A stretch of 38,078 nt of DNA, taken from contig JAAZOQ010000022.1 of assembly GCA_012797695.1 (NCBI GenBank), positions 1-38,078 of the forward strand. The letters are read 5' to 3'. The DNA comes from Anaerolineaceae bacterium. Lineage in GTDB: Bacteria > Chloroflexota > Anaerolineae > Anaerolineales > Anaerolineaceae. Shown here piece after piece: positions 16,838 to 25,124 of this stretch. The position numbers and the translations under genes were made by a program. A model generated the notes under the pieces. That model did no database searches, was not told where the DNA came from, and saw only the letters and a program-made list of their open reading frames with translations. The stretch's first letter is position 1, and each line of letters opens with the position of its first letter.

Positions 16838-16868
16838 AAAAAGGTTGAGGCTTGTTTCAACCTTTTTT
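16838..16868 (+). terminator. Rho-independent terminator after the response regulator
   Basis: An 11-bp stem (AAAAAGGTTGA with TCAACCTTTTT) around an 8-base loop runs directly into T residues, 38 bp after the stop codon. Confidence 0.88.
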
Positions 16869-16979
16869 GCTTAACAAGTTCGCCTATTCTTACGGTGCAT
16901 CTGTGGAAGGGTTGACGTATACTGTAACTGAAGCAAGCCACAGAGAGTAAAAGTAAATCGCGAGTCAGTGGAGGAATAC

Positions 16980-17816
16980 ATGATCAATGGAATGGTACGC
17001 AGTTGGATGTCGTCTCCAGTCATTACCGTGACCCCTGAGACCAGTCTGATCGATGCACGTAAACTCATTGATGAAAACCATATCCGTGCTTTACCGGTGA
17101 TGAAAAACGACCAGTTGGTGGGGATCATCACCAAGCGTGGTTTGTTGCGTCTGGATCTCTCCGCTCTCGAAAACGAGTCCTGGGATCGCGACGTGGATCT
17201 TGCCGAAGAGACGGTCGGGCAGGTGATGACCCTCAAACCGATCACGCTTTTCCCCGATACCTTGATGCCCAAAGCTGCCCGCATCATGCTCGAGAACAAG
17301 ATCACGGCTTTGCCCGTCATCGAAGACGGAAAGCTGGTAGGCATTTTGACCAACTCTGACCTGCTGCGCTTTATCCTGGCAGAATACCCCGGGCTGAAGA
17401 AAAAGATTCTGGTCAAGAATTACATGACCGATGAAGTGGTCACAATCGATGAAGAGACTACTCTTCTCGAGTCACATCGCTTGATGGGCACCAAACGCAT
17501 CCGCTCTCTGCCGGTGGTCAAGGAGGGTCAGTTGATTGGCCTGGTGACCCGCACGGATTTGATGAGCAGCGACCCCTCTCGTCTGGCCTCCCGCCAGAAT
17601 CAAGAAATTTCCCTGAAGATCTTGACCCAGCCCGTCAAGAAAGTCATGACCTCCCCTGTGCTCACGATCTCGCCGGATGCCGAATTGACGGAAGCGGCGC
17701 AGATCTTGCTCGATCATAAGATTCATGCTCTGGTGGTTCTGAACGAACAGAAGCAAATTGCCGGTATCCTTACCGAAAGCGATCTGTTCTTAATGGTAGT
17801 TCAGAAGTTTTATTGA
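16980..17816 (+). CDS. Protein of four CBS domains (two Bateman modules)
   Basis: The product of 278 residues is built of four CBS repeats with no other domain. Each has the pattern V/MTxxPVxTxxPxxxLxEAxxLL...HxALPVxxxxxLVGIxTxxDLL: about 8-55, 78-130, 145-195 and 220-275. CBS pairs bind adenine nucleotides (AMP, ATP, SAM, c-di-AMP) and sense energy state or ligand levels. The partner is not known. It is a separate transcription unit from the preceding regulator because a terminator lies between them. The ATG at 16980 has GGAGGA just upstream; the GTG four codons earlier overlaps that site. Confidence 0.88.
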   Translation: MINGMVRSWMSSPVITVTPETSLIDARKLIDENHIRALPVMKNDQLVGIITKRGLLRLDLSALENESWDRDVDLAEETVGQVMTLKPITLFPDTLMPKAARIMLENKITALPVIEDGKLVGILTNSDLLRFILAEYPGLKKKILVKNYMTDEVVTIDEETTLLESHRLMGTKRIRSLPVVKEGQLIGLVTRTDLMSSDPSRLASRQNQEISLKILTQPVKKVMTSPVLTISPDAELTEAAQILLDHKIHALVVLNEQKQIAGILTESDLFLMVVQKFY

Positions 17817-17819
17817 TCT

Positions 17820-17881
17820 TGCTGCTTGTGGGCTGCCTCTCCGAAATTTAATGGTGATCCTCGGGGAGGCAGAGAGCAGCA
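17820..17881 (+). other. Long imperfect hairpin after the CBS gene
   Basis: TGCTGCT (17820-17826) pairs with AGCAGCA (17875-17881), and CTGCCTCTCCGA (17833-17844) with TCGGGGAGGCAG (17861-17872, one G-T pair). A small internal loop lies between the two stems and a 16-base loop closes it. No T run follows, so it is not a standard terminator. It may be a 3' mRNA structure or a factor-dependent terminator. Confidence 0.55.
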
Positions 17882-18030
17882 CGTTTGGGAATAGGGACAA
17901 CCCGGCTGACATTATCCCGTAACAAAAAATTCATTGCCCTCATCATGACACCATGACTTATATAGATAGGCCATCAGGTGGAGGAAAGTGTTTGTATTTT
18001 ACTGGTATTGAGAAAGGATAGCTTGTAACG

Positions 18031-19062
18031 ATGAAAAAGTTTTTATGGTTAGGATTCGTGCTCGTTTTTCTGCTGGCCAGTTGCGCTCCTGCTGCGACAG
18101 CTGCCGTAACCCCGGCCGCCAGTGAAACTGTGGTGGCAACTACTGCTGCTGCAACGGTCTCCGAGACGTCCGTTGCAACAGCAGAGTCGACCGCTGCAGC
18201 TGGGGATGCGGGCAAACTGGTCGTTTATGCCCCTGCTTCTACCTCCTCGATCCCGGTGATCCTGGCGGTCAGCCAGATTCCCGGTGCAGAATTGACCCTG
18301 TATTCCAATCAGTCTCAGGCCAACACGCTCTTCCTGCGCGGCGACGTGGATATTCTGGTCACCGGTCTTTCGGTGGGCGTGGATATGGCCAATAACGGCG
18401 CCCCGGTGCAGATGGTGGATTCCTTCGTCAGCGGGCTTTCTTACCTGGTGACGTATGGCCGGCAGGTTTCCAGCCTGGCCGATCTGAAAGGTCAGGAAAT
18501 CTACATCCCCTTCGAAGGTTCCCCCATCGAAGAGGTGACCGCGTTCTTCGCTCAGAAAGAGGGCTTGACCTACAAAACGGATTTGACCCCGATCTATGCC
18601 GCTTTTGATTCTTCGGTACCTTTGTTGAAACAGGGCAAGGCTACCGCGGTGGTGCTGCCTGAGCCAAACGTGACCCTGGTCGAGGGCCAGCCCAACGTTT
18701 TCATTTCGGTCAGCTATTTCGACGAGTGGAATCGATTAACTGGTACCAATGAGGGCTACCCGCAGGTGGGCGCTTTCGTCAACAGCGCGTGGGCTGCTGA
18801 TCATGCTGCTGACATTGCCGCTTTCAATACTCAATTAGCTGCCGCCATCACTTCGGTTGAAGCGGACCCGGCCGCGGCGGTAACTGCCGTAAGCTCCAAT
18901 TACAAATTGGCTCCTGAATTGCTGCTCAAATCACTCAACCGCACCCGCTACAATCTGGTGACCGGGACGGCACTGCAGGATTCGATCGAGAACTATTATC
19001 AGACCATCGGAAAACCGCTGGATGAAAAATTCACTGCGAGCTTTTTCGGCTCTGCGCAATGA
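18031..19062 (+). CDS. ABC transporter substrate-binding lipoprotein (NitT/TauT/SsuA-ThiY type)
   Basis: The product of 343 residues has a lipobox LASC (Cys19), then an Ala/Thr/Val linker of about 40 residues and the binding domain. The pattern fits NMT1/SsuA-like proteins: VILAVSQIPGAELTLYSNQSQANTLFLRGDVDILVTG, then SLADLKGQEIYIPFEGSP and LLKQGKATAVVLPEPN. These proteins bind small organic ions such as taurine, alkyl sulfonates, nitrate or thiamine precursors; the ligand cannot be read from the sequence. A -10-like TATATA near 17959 may belong to its promoter. It is the first gene of a six-gene run that continues into the hydrogenase. Its end overlaps the permease gene by 41 bases. Confidence 0.88.
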   Translation: MKKFLWLGFVLVFLLASCAPAATAAVTPAASETVVATTAAATVSETSVATAESTAAAGDAGKLVVYAPASTSSIPVILAVSQIPGAELTLYSNQSQANTLFLRGDVDILVTGLSVGVDMANNGAPVQMVDSFVSGLSYLVTYGRQVSSLADLKGQEIYIPFEGSPIEEVTAFFAQKEGLTYKTDLTPIYAAFDSSVPLLKQGKATAVVLPEPNVTLVEGQPNVFISVSYFDEWNRLTGTNEGYPQVGAFVNSAWAADHAADIAAFNTQLAAAITSVEADPAAAVTAVSSNYKLAPELLLKSLNRTRYNLVTGTALQDSIENYYQTIGKPLDEKFTASFFGSAQ

Positions 19063-19786
19063 GGCGCTGGGTTTCATATTGATTGTGGTGATCTGGGGGG
19101 GCGTATCGCTCTTTTACCCCCCCTACATCATTCCTTCACCCTTTTCTGTTTTGAGCAACATCGGGTCGTTTCTGCCTGATGATTTTTGGTTTCATCTGGG
19201 GTTGACGCTTTACCGGTCGTTGATCGGGTTTGTGCTGGCTTTTGTTCTGGGTACCCTGCTGGGAATTGTGGCGTATGCCCAGAAATGGATCAAACCGGTC
19301 AATTCGCTGATGCTGGCACTGCAGGTGCTGCCCGGGGTGATCTTGGGCGTGATCTTTCTGCTCATGTTCGGTCTGGGCAGTACCACTCCCATCCTGCTGG
19401 TGGCTTTTCTGACGCTGCCCACCATGACCATCAATACGATCAATGGTCTGTCGCGCAAAGATCAGGCGCAGGAGGAATATCTGCGCACGATCCACAGCCG
19501 CCAGGCGGGTTACCTGAAATATGTGTATCTGCCGGCACTGATGCCGGTGCTCGAGAGCAATTTGACCCTCGGGATGAGTATGGCCGTCAAGGTGGTGGTG
19601 CTGGGCGAGTTTATTGGTACGCAGGACGGCCTGGGCTATTTGCTTAATAATGCTCGCATCACCTTCGATATGAAAGCAGTCTTCTTTTATCTGGTAGTTT
19701 TGCTGGTGTTTACGCTGGTGTACGACGCTCTTCAGTCGGCGATCTTTACTGTGTTTTTTAAGAAATATTTTTACGCAGCGGAGTAG
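19022..19786 (+). CDS. ABC transporter permease (NitT/TauT type)
   Basis: The product of 254 residues has six membrane segments and the family order: a first helix ending GGVSLFYPPYIIPSPFSVL, then DDFWFHLGLTLYRSLIGFVLAFVLGTLLGI, which is diagnostic for SsuC/TauC/NrtB permeases. The EAA-like loop is EEYLRTIHSRQAGYLKYVYLPALMP. It would carry the substrate across the membrane together with the ATPase that starts two bases after its stop. The 41-base overlap with the binding-protein gene implies coupled translation. Confidence 0.92.
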   Translation: MKNSLRAFSALRNEALGFILIVVIWGGVSLFYPPYIIPSPFSVLSNIGSFLPDDFWFHLGLTLYRSLIGFVLAFVLGTLLGIVAYAQKWIKPVNSLMLALQVLPGVILGVIFLLMFGLGSTTPILLVAFLTLPTMTINTINGLSRKDQAQEEYLRTIHSRQAGYLKYVYLPALMPVLESNLTLGMSMAVKVVVLGEFIGTQDGLGYLLNNARITFDMKAVFFYLVVLLVFTLVYDALQSAIFTVFFKKYFYAAE

Positions 19787-19788
19787 GT

Positions 19789-20517
19789 ATGTCGGATCAG
19801 GTTCGGGTAGCGCAGTTGCAAAAACGTTTTAGCGATCATCAGGTGATCAGCGATCTGAGCTTCTCGCTGGCCGCCGGGGAACGTCTGGCACTGTTTGCCC
19901 CTTCCGGGGCAGGCAAGACCACCCTGATCCGCATTTTGGCTGGCCTCGAGAAAGCGGATGGCGGTACGATGACCGTGGCAGATCCGGCTCCGGTGGTCCT
20001 CTTTCAGGAGCCGCGGCTTTTTCCCTTCATGACCATCGAAGAGAATATTCTGCTGCCCTTCCGTGCCAACGGAAGTTCGATCACGCAGGAGATCATCGAC
20101 CGCTATCGCGTCTGGCTGCGGGTGTGTGAGTTGACGTCCTACACTCATTATTATCCTTACCAGCTTTCGGGCGGAATGCGCCAGAAAGTGGCGGTGATCC
20201 GCGGCTTTTTGGGTAATCCGCGCCTGGCCCTGCTGGATGAGCCTTTCCAGTCGATCAGTTTTGCGGCCAAGCAGGCGGTCATCCGGCACATTCTCACCAG
20301 CCAGCCCGAGATTTCCTTGTTGTTTGTCACCCACATTGTCGAAGAGATTCCGCTTCTCGCACAATCGGTTTTATTCTTTCATCTTTCGTGTCTCAGTCAG
20401 CCAGAAAAGTTGGCAGCCGCAGAACTGCCTGGGAGACTTTCTGGAATGTACCCCTGCATCACTCAAGAGACCGATCGCTCAATCGCGCAAACTGCTATGG
20501 AAAAGGAGATTTTATGA
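19789..20517 (+). CDS. ABC transporter ATP-binding protein (NitT/TauT type)
   Basis: The product has 242 residues. Walker A is APSGAGKTT (37-45), the Q-loop is FQEP (72-75), the signature is LSGGM (126-130), Walker B is LALLDEP (146-152) and the switch His is H182. The D-loop, normally SALD or GALD, reads SISF here, a weaker version. About 40 residues after the core have no known motif. Two bases separate it from the permease. Its stop shares ATGA with the start of the hydrogenase subunit gene, so transporter and hydrogenase are translated in one chain of overlapping genes. Confidence 0.93.
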   Translation: MSDQVRVAQLQKRFSDHQVISDLSFSLAAGERLALFAPSGAGKTTLIRILAGLEKADGGTMTVADPAPVVLFQEPRLFPFMTIEENILLPFRANGSSITQEIIDRYRVWLRVCELTSYTHYYPYQLSGGMRQKVAVIRGFLGNPRLALLDEPFQSISFAAKQAVIRHILTSQPEISLLFVTHIVEEIPLLAQSVLFFHLSCLSQPEKLAAAELPGRLSGMYPCITQETDRSIAQTAMEKEIL

Positions 20518-21068
20518 CAAGCACCTCGAAGGCCTCTCCCTGCGGAGAGCAAAACAATCCGCAATTTGCGGAACTGGATCGCTTCATCGATGATCTGCAT
20601 ATCGATCCAAAAGATCCGCGCCGCAAAGACAAATTGATCATGACGCTTCACCGCGCTCAGGAGATTTTTGGCTATTTACCGGAAGTATTACAGGTTCACA
20701 TTGCAAAGAAATTCGGTATCTCTCATTCTGATGTTTCTGGCGTGATCAGTTTCTACAACTTCTTCACCACCACCCCCAAGGGCAAGATTCAGGTGAACGT
20801 CTGCCTGGGTACAGCTTGCTACGTCAACGGCGCCGATAAGGTGCTGCAGGAATTCGAATCGGTGCTGGGCATCAAATCGGGGCAAGTTACCCCCGATGGC
20901 AAGTTTTCCATTGAAAGTCTGCGCTGCGTGGGCGCCTGCGGCCTGGCCCCGGTGGTAACTATCAATCAAAAAGTCTTTGGCAAAGTGAAACCTGGGGACG
21001 TTCGTGAGATTCTCGAAAAATACGTGACCGAAGAAGATGAAACCGCACAGGAGGTCACCCATGCTTGA
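20514..21068 (+). CDS. hydC: [FeFe] hydrogenase, NuoE-like [2Fe-2S] subunit (HydC/HndA type)
   Basis: The product has 184 residues. The thioredoxin-like C-terminal half holds the four cysteines of one [2Fe-2S] cluster (C97, C102, C138, C142), as in complex I NuoE. The N-terminal helical part contains DKLIMTLHRAQEIFGYLPEVLQ, typical of NuoE/HndA. In trimeric hydrogenases this subunit passes electrons together with the NuoF-like partner. The start at 20514 has AAGGAG upstream and overlaps the ABC ATPase stop (ATGA). The gene overlaps the next subunit by 8 bases. Gene names vary between species (HydC in Thermotoga, HndA in Desulfovibrio). Confidence 0.93.
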   Translation: MTSTSKASPCGEQNNPQFAELDRFIDDLHIDPKDPRRKDKLIMTLHRAQEIFGYLPEVLQVHIAKKFGISHSDVSGVISFYNFFTTTPKGKIQVNVCLGTACYVNGADKVLQEFESVLGIKSGQVTPDGKFSIESLRCVGACGLAPVVTINQKVFGKVKPGDVREILEKYVTEEDETAQEVTHA

Positions 21069-22938
21069 CATTAAAACTCCTCAACAGTTAACTGACGTTT
21101 ACGAGCAGTACAAACACCTGCTGGGATTGCGCCTGGGGACGGAGATCACTCCCGATACCCGCATGGTGCTGGTTTGCGGCGGTACCGGCTGCCACGCTTC
21201 GGATAGCGAGAAGATTCTGCAGAAATTCCAGCAGGCTATCAAAGACAATGGTCTGGAAGAGAAAGTTCACGCTTCCATGGCAGGCTGTTTTGGCTTCTGC
21301 GAAAAAGGCCCCATCGTTAAAGTATTCCCGGAGGATGTGTTCTACGTGCAGGTCAAACCGAGCGATGTCGATGAGATCGTGACGCAGCATCTGGTGGGTG
21401 GTCAGCGCGTCGAGCGCTTGTTGTACGTGGACCCGGCGACGGACGAGAAGAAAGAAAGTTCTGACGAGATTTCCTTCTACAAGCTGCAAAAACGGGTGGC
21501 CCTGCGCAATTGCGGTTTGATCAACCCTGAAAAGATCGAGGAGTATATTGCCGCGGGCGGCTATCAGGCGTTGGCAAAAGTCCTGACCGAGATGATCCCC
21601 GAGCAGGTGATCGATACTATGAAGAAATCAGGCCTGCGCGGACGCGGCGGGGCGGGTTTTTCCACCGGCAAGAAATGGGAGTTCGCCCACGGTTATGCCG
21701 GTGACGAGAAGTTCGTCATCTGCAACGCGGATGAAGGCGACCCCGGTGCTTTCATGGATCGTTCCATCATGGAAGGGGACAGTAATTCGGTCATCGAAGG
21801 TATGTGCATTGCCGGGTACGCTATTGGTGCGCATCAAGGCTACGTGTACATCCGCGCCGAATATCCGCTGGCGGTCAAACGCTTGCAGATCGCCCTGGAT
21901 CAGGCCCGTTCACTGGGGCTGCTGGGCAAGAACATCTTCAATTCCGGGTTCGATTTCGACATCCAGATTCGTCTCGGCGCCGGGGCTTTCGTGTGCGGCG
22001 AAGAGACGGCTTTGATCCACTCCCTGCAGGGGATGCGCGGTGAACCGGCAACCAAACCGCCGTTCCCGGCGCAAAGCGGCCTGTGGGGCAAACCCACCAT
22101 CGTGAACAACGTCGAGACCCTGGCTAACGTGCCGGTGGTCTTTCAGAAGGGCGCGGATTGGTACAGTTCCATTGGTACGGCCACTTCGAAGGGCACCAAA
22201 GTGTTTGCCCTGGCCGGCAAGATCAACAACGTGGGTTTGGTCGAAGTGCCGATGGGCACGACGCTGCGCGAGATCATCTATGATATTGGCGGTGGTATCA
22301 AGGGCGGCGGTGAGTTCAAAGCGGCTCAGACCGGCGGTCCTTCGGGTGGCTGCATTCCGGCCCAGTACCTCGATACCCCTATTGATTATGAATCACTGGC
22401 TTCCATTGGCTCCATGATGGGCTCCGGCGGCATGATCATTATGAGCGACCACGACTGCATGGTCAACATCGCTCGTTTCTACATGGAATTCATCGTCGAA
22501 GAATCCTGCGGCCGCTGTGCTCCCTGCCGCATTGGCAACAAGCGCATGCTCGAGATTCTGACTCGCATCACGGAGGGCAAGGGAACCGAAGATGATCTGG
22601 TTGAGCTGCATTCTCTGGCCGAGACCATTATGGATACCTCGCTGTGCGGCTTGGGGCAGACAGCTCCGAACCCTGTTCTCAGCACCATGAAATATTTCAT
22701 GAACGAATACGAGGCCCACGTGCGCGAAAAGCGCTGCCCGGCGGGAGTGTGCCAGAAGCTGCTCAAATATGAGATTCTGCCTGAAAAATGTATTGGCTGT
22801 ACTTCCTGCGCACGCGGCTGCCCGGTGGGTTGTATCTCGGGTACGGTGAAACAGGTGCACGTCATCGATCAGAGCAAATGCATCAAATGCGGAGCCTGCA
22901 TGACTCGTTGTAAATTCGGCGCTGTAGTGCGGAACTAA
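21061..22938 (+). CDS. hydB: [FeFe] hydrogenase, NuoF-like flavoprotein subunit (HydB/HndC type)
   Basis: The product has 625 residues. In order: an N-terminal thioredoxin-like [2Fe-2S] domain (C39, C44, C76, C80), the NuoF core with the NAD/FMN loop GRGGAGFSTGKKW (194-206) and NADEGDPGAF (222-231), a [4Fe-4S] site (SCGRCAPC plus a later Cys), and a C-terminal tail with two ferredoxin-type [4Fe-4S] motifs (CIGCTSCARGCP, CIKCGACMTRC). This is the NAD(H)-linked subunit of trimeric hydrogenases, thought to bifurcate or confurcate electrons between NADH and ferredoxin. The start at 21061 follows AGGAGGT; an earlier in-frame ATG at 21037 lies in the preceding gene and has no such site. Confidence 0.95.
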   Translation: MLDIKTPQQLTDVYEQYKHLLGLRLGTEITPDTRMVLVCGGTGCHASDSEKILQKFQQAIKDNGLEEKVHASMAGCFGFCEKGPIVKVFPEDVFYVQVKPSDVDEIVTQHLVGGQRVERLLYVDPATDEKKESSDEISFYKLQKRVALRNCGLINPEKIEEYIAAGGYQALAKVLTEMIPEQVIDTMKKSGLRGRGGAGFSTGKKWEFAHGYAGDEKFVICNADEGDPGAFMDRSIMEGDSNSVIEGMCIAGYAIGAHQGYVYIRAEYPLAVKRLQIALDQARSLGLLGKNIFNSGFDFDIQIRLGAGAFVCGEETALIHSLQGMRGEPATKPPFPAQSGLWGKPTIVNNVETLANVPVVFQKGADWYSSIGTATSKGTKVFALAGKINNVGLVEVPMGTTLREIIYDIGGGIKGGGEFKAAQTGGPSGGCIPAQYLDTPIDYESLASIGSMMGSGGMIIMSDHDCMVNIARFYMEFIVEESCGRCAPCRIGNKRMLEILTRITEGKGTEDDLVELHSLAETIMDTSLCGLGQTAPNPVLSTMKYFMNEYEAHVREKRCPAGVCQKLLKYEILPEKCIGCTSCARGCPVGCISGTVKQVHVIDQSKCIKCGACMTRCKFGAVVRN

Positions 22939-22948
22939 GGAGACGAAA

Positions 22949-24685
22949 ATGATTAACCTGACGATTGATGGACAACAAATCAGTGTGCCGGAAGGAACAA
23001 CGATCCTCGATGCAGCCAAGACGCTGAATGTGGATATCCCGACCCTGTGCTATTTGAACCTGGAAAAGATCAAGTATTTGAACAAAGTCGCTTCCTGCCG
23101 CATCTGCGTGGTCGAAGTGGAAGGCCGCCGCAATCTGGCCCCTGCCTGCGCTACCCCGGTGGCGGAGGGGATGAAGATCGTGACCAATTCCAAACGGGTG
23201 CTTTCTTCCCGCCGCAAGAACCTGGAACTCATCATCTCGAACCATCCGTTCGAATGTCTGGTCTGCGCCAAATCCACGGATTGCGAATTGCAGAAACTGG
23301 TCTGGGAGTTTGGCATCAATACCCAGCGCTATGACGGCGAGCGCTCTCACCACGAGATCGACCGCTCCAGCGGTGCCTTGAAGCGCGATCCCAATAAGTG
23401 CATTATGTGCCGCCGCTGCGAGACCATGTGCAATGAAGTACAGACCGTGGGCGCTTTGACTGCTTTTGGCCGCGGTTTTAACACGGTGGTGGCTCCTGCT
23501 GAAAAGGAACCCATCGTCAATTCGAACTGCGTCTTCTGCGGTCAGTGCGTGAGTGTCTGTCCGACGGCGGCTTTGACCGGTGTGGGTTACATTCAGGAAG
23601 TCTGGGGGGCGTTGTTCAACCCCAAGAAGACGGTCATCGTGCAGGTGGCCCCGGCAGTGCGCGTGGCCATTGGCGAAGAGTTCGGTATGCCGGCGGGCCA
23701 GCCGGTCACCGGCAAACTGGTCGCCGGGCTGCATCGTCTTGGTTTCAACGCGGTCTTCGATACTACTTTCGGCGCGGATTTGACCGTGGTGGAAGAGTCG
23801 AAAGAGATCATCGAACGCCTCGAGAAGAACGAGAATCTGCCGATTTTGACCTCGTGCTGCCCGGGCTGGATCAACTTCCTGGAGCATTCTTTCCCCAGCC
23901 TGAAGTACATGCCCTCGACCTGCAAGTCTCCGCAGCAGATGACCGGGGCCATCATCAAAACCTATTATGCCCAGAAGATGGGCATCGACCCGAACGACAT
24001 CGTGGTCGTGGCAGTTATGCCCTGCATCGCGAAGAAATATGAATCCGCTTTGCCCAGCGAAGAAACCTACGGCATCCGCGACGTGGATTACGTGATCACC
24101 ACCCGCGAACTGGCCAAGATGTTCAAAGAAGGCTCTGTCGATCTGCGTCACATCGCTGAAGAAGAATTCGACAATCCTCTGGGCCAATCGACCGGCGCCG
24201 GCGTGATCTTTGGCGGTACCGGCGGTGTGCTCGAGGCGGCTTTGCGTACGGTCTATGAAAAAGCCACTGGCAAAACCCTTGAGGACGTCAATTTCACTGC
24301 TGTGCGCGGCCTGAACGGAATGCGTGAGGCTCAGGTGGACGTGGCTGGCCGCATGGTGCGGGTGGCTGCTGTAGCCGGTCTGGGCAATGCCCGCAAAGTG
24401 CTCGAGAAGATCGAGAGCGGCGAAGAAAAGTATGACATCATTGAGATCATGGCCTGCCCCGGCGGCTGTATCAACGGCGGCGGTCAACCGTACGCTGAAG
24501 AGCGCGAAGAGATCATCGAGAAACGGCTGCAGGGCCTTTATCAACTGGACCGCAATACCCGCGTGCGCAAGTCACACATGAACCCGGCCATCCAGTCTCT
24601 CTACCAGGAATTTCTGGGCGAGGCTGGCAGCCACAAGGCGCATGAAATCCTTCACGTCGAGAATTTCCACACGGAAGAAGAGTAG
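22949..24685 (+). CDS. hydA: [FeFe] hydrogenase catalytic subunit (HydA/HndD type)
   Basis: The product of 578 residues produces or oxidises H2 at the H-cluster. The order is: [2Fe-2S] domain (C34, C50, C53, C67), His-ligated [4Fe-4S] (H99, C103, C106, C112), two [4Fe-4S] (C151/154/157/161 and C194/197/200/204), then the H domain. H-cluster motifs are TSCCPGW (C303-C304), MPCIAKKYE (C359) and MACPGGCINGGGQP (C503, C507). The proton path residues known from Clostridium pasteurianum CpI are all present at +4: C303, E283, E286, R290 and S323. So it looks fully active. No maturase genes (hydE, hydF, hydG) are in the window. It is the last gene of the six-gene operon. Confidence 0.97.
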   Translation: MINLTIDGQQISVPEGTTILDAAKTLNVDIPTLCYLNLEKIKYLNKVASCRICVVEVEGRRNLAPACATPVAEGMKIVTNSKRVLSSRRKNLELIISNHPFECLVCAKSTDCELQKLVWEFGINTQRYDGERSHHEIDRSSGALKRDPNKCIMCRRCETMCNEVQTVGALTAFGRGFNTVVAPAEKEPIVNSNCVFCGQCVSVCPTAALTGVGYIQEVWGALFNPKKTVIVQVAPAVRVAIGEEFGMPAGQPVTGKLVAGLHRLGFNAVFDTTFGADLTVVEESKEIIERLEKNENLPILTSCCPGWINFLEHSFPSLKYMPSTCKSPQQMTGAIIKTYYAQKMGIDPNDIVVVAVMPCIAKKYESALPSEETYGIRDVDYVITTRELAKMFKEGSVDLRHIAEEEFDNPLGQSTGAGVIFGGTGGVLEAALRTVYEKATGKTLEDVNFTAVRGLNGMREAQVDVAGRMVRVAAVAGLGNARKVLEKIESGEEKYDIIEIMACPGGCINGGGQPYAEEREEIIEKRLQGLYQLDRNTRVRKSHMNPAIQSLYQEFLGEAGSHKAHEILHVENFHTEEE

Positions 24686-24776
24686 CAATTCCGGGAGTGG
24701 CCTCAGCCGGCAAAGTTGCGAATAACCGGTTGTAAAAAAGTTGGCTGGGCCGCTCTCGTCGATTGTGCTGATGGAT

Positions 24777-24949
24777 GGGGAGAGTTTATCGTTAAGTTCA
24801 GACATTTCCCTCTCCCCAGAAACAGGTGCCTCCTCACAACGGGCGTCACAGATCGACCTGGATGAATCTGGGCCGCCCCAAGTGAGCCAGGCACTTGCTT
24901 CGAACAAGCGAAGATGCCCCCTCTGCCCAGGAGGCATCTTTAGTTTTTT
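24777..24949 (+). ncRNA. Candidate structured RNA with terminator, downstream of hydA
   Basis: Three elements follow each other. The first is a hairpin GGGGAGAG (24777-24784) with CTCTCCCC (24810-24817). The second is a rod of four nested helices, 24823-24897: CAGGTGCCT with AGGCACTTG, CTCAC with GTGAG, GGGCG with CGCCC, and CAGAT with ATCTG, separated by small loops of 1/2, 3/3 and 3/3 bases. The third is a terminator (24911-24949). Nested helices of this length, with near-symmetric loops, are rare by chance. I see no conserved sequence of 6S RNA, SRP RNA, RNase P or tmRNA. No clear promoter precedes it, so it may be made as the 3' end of the hydrogenase mRNA. Confidence 0.4.
24911..24949 (+). 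terminator. Rho-independent terminator downstream of hydA
   Basis: AAGATGCC pairs with GGCATCTT, with CCT/AGG inside after a single mismatch, and is followed by TAG and six T residues. It lies 225 bp after hydA and would end the hydrogenase transcript or the candidate RNA just before it. Confidence 0.8.
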
Positions 24950-25015
24950 AGGATGGGGTTGATTTAATCAGGCTCTCGCGAGGCGGGGCTTTCCGTGCAG
25001 CCGTTATCCAATCGT

Positions 25016-25124
25016 ATTAAAAAGATTTCTTCTTGAACTTTTTGGGGGTCTTCTTACGGCTGGGAGCTGTTTCAGTGAAGATTACCTTGACAAAATAGAA
25101 CAAATAATCTATAATATCTGACAT
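25016..25124 (-). CDS. Possible small basic protein (35 residues)
   Basis: A minus-strand frame begins with ATG at 25124 (MSDIIDYLFYFVKVIF) and ends with a strongly basic Lys-rich tail (RKKTPKKFKKKSF) and TAA. The hydrophobic first half and the Lys-rich tail suggest a small membrane- or nucleic-acid-linked peptide. No ribosome site is seen, and it overlaps the consensus promoter on the other strand. Chance is quite possible for an ORF this short. Confidence 0.2.
25087..25115 (+). promoter_or_regulatory. Perfect consensus sigma70 promoter
   Basis: TTGACA (25087-25092), 17-base spacer, TATAAT (25110-25115). It is the best promoter in the window. The predicted start (about 25122) lies directly at an ATG (25123) that opens a 26-codon frame, so it might give a leaderless small mRNA, or a 5' leader of about 270 bases for xseA. 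Confidence 0.7.

Noticed and set aside
22883..24544. Very long open frame (about 550 codons) antisense to the hydrogenase catalytic gene
   Set aside because: It lies exactly opposite hydA in a high-GC coding region, its His/Ala/Asp-rich product resembles no family, and hydA is certain.
24572..24805. Minus-strand 77-codon frame with a good GAGGG-type ribosome site
   Set aside because: It overlaps the end of hydA and the candidate RNA region and has no recognisable domain. The ribosome-site match comes from one arm of a hairpin (24777-24817).
24777..24949. 6S, SRP or RNase P RNA
   Set aside because: None of the conserved core sequences (for example the GGAAGGAAGCAG loop of SRP RNA or the GAGGAAAGTCC of RNase P) is present.
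24741..24962. Plus-strand 73-codon frame downstream of hydA
   Set aside because: It spans the terminator at 24911-24949, so it would not be transcribed to its end, and the product is low in structure.
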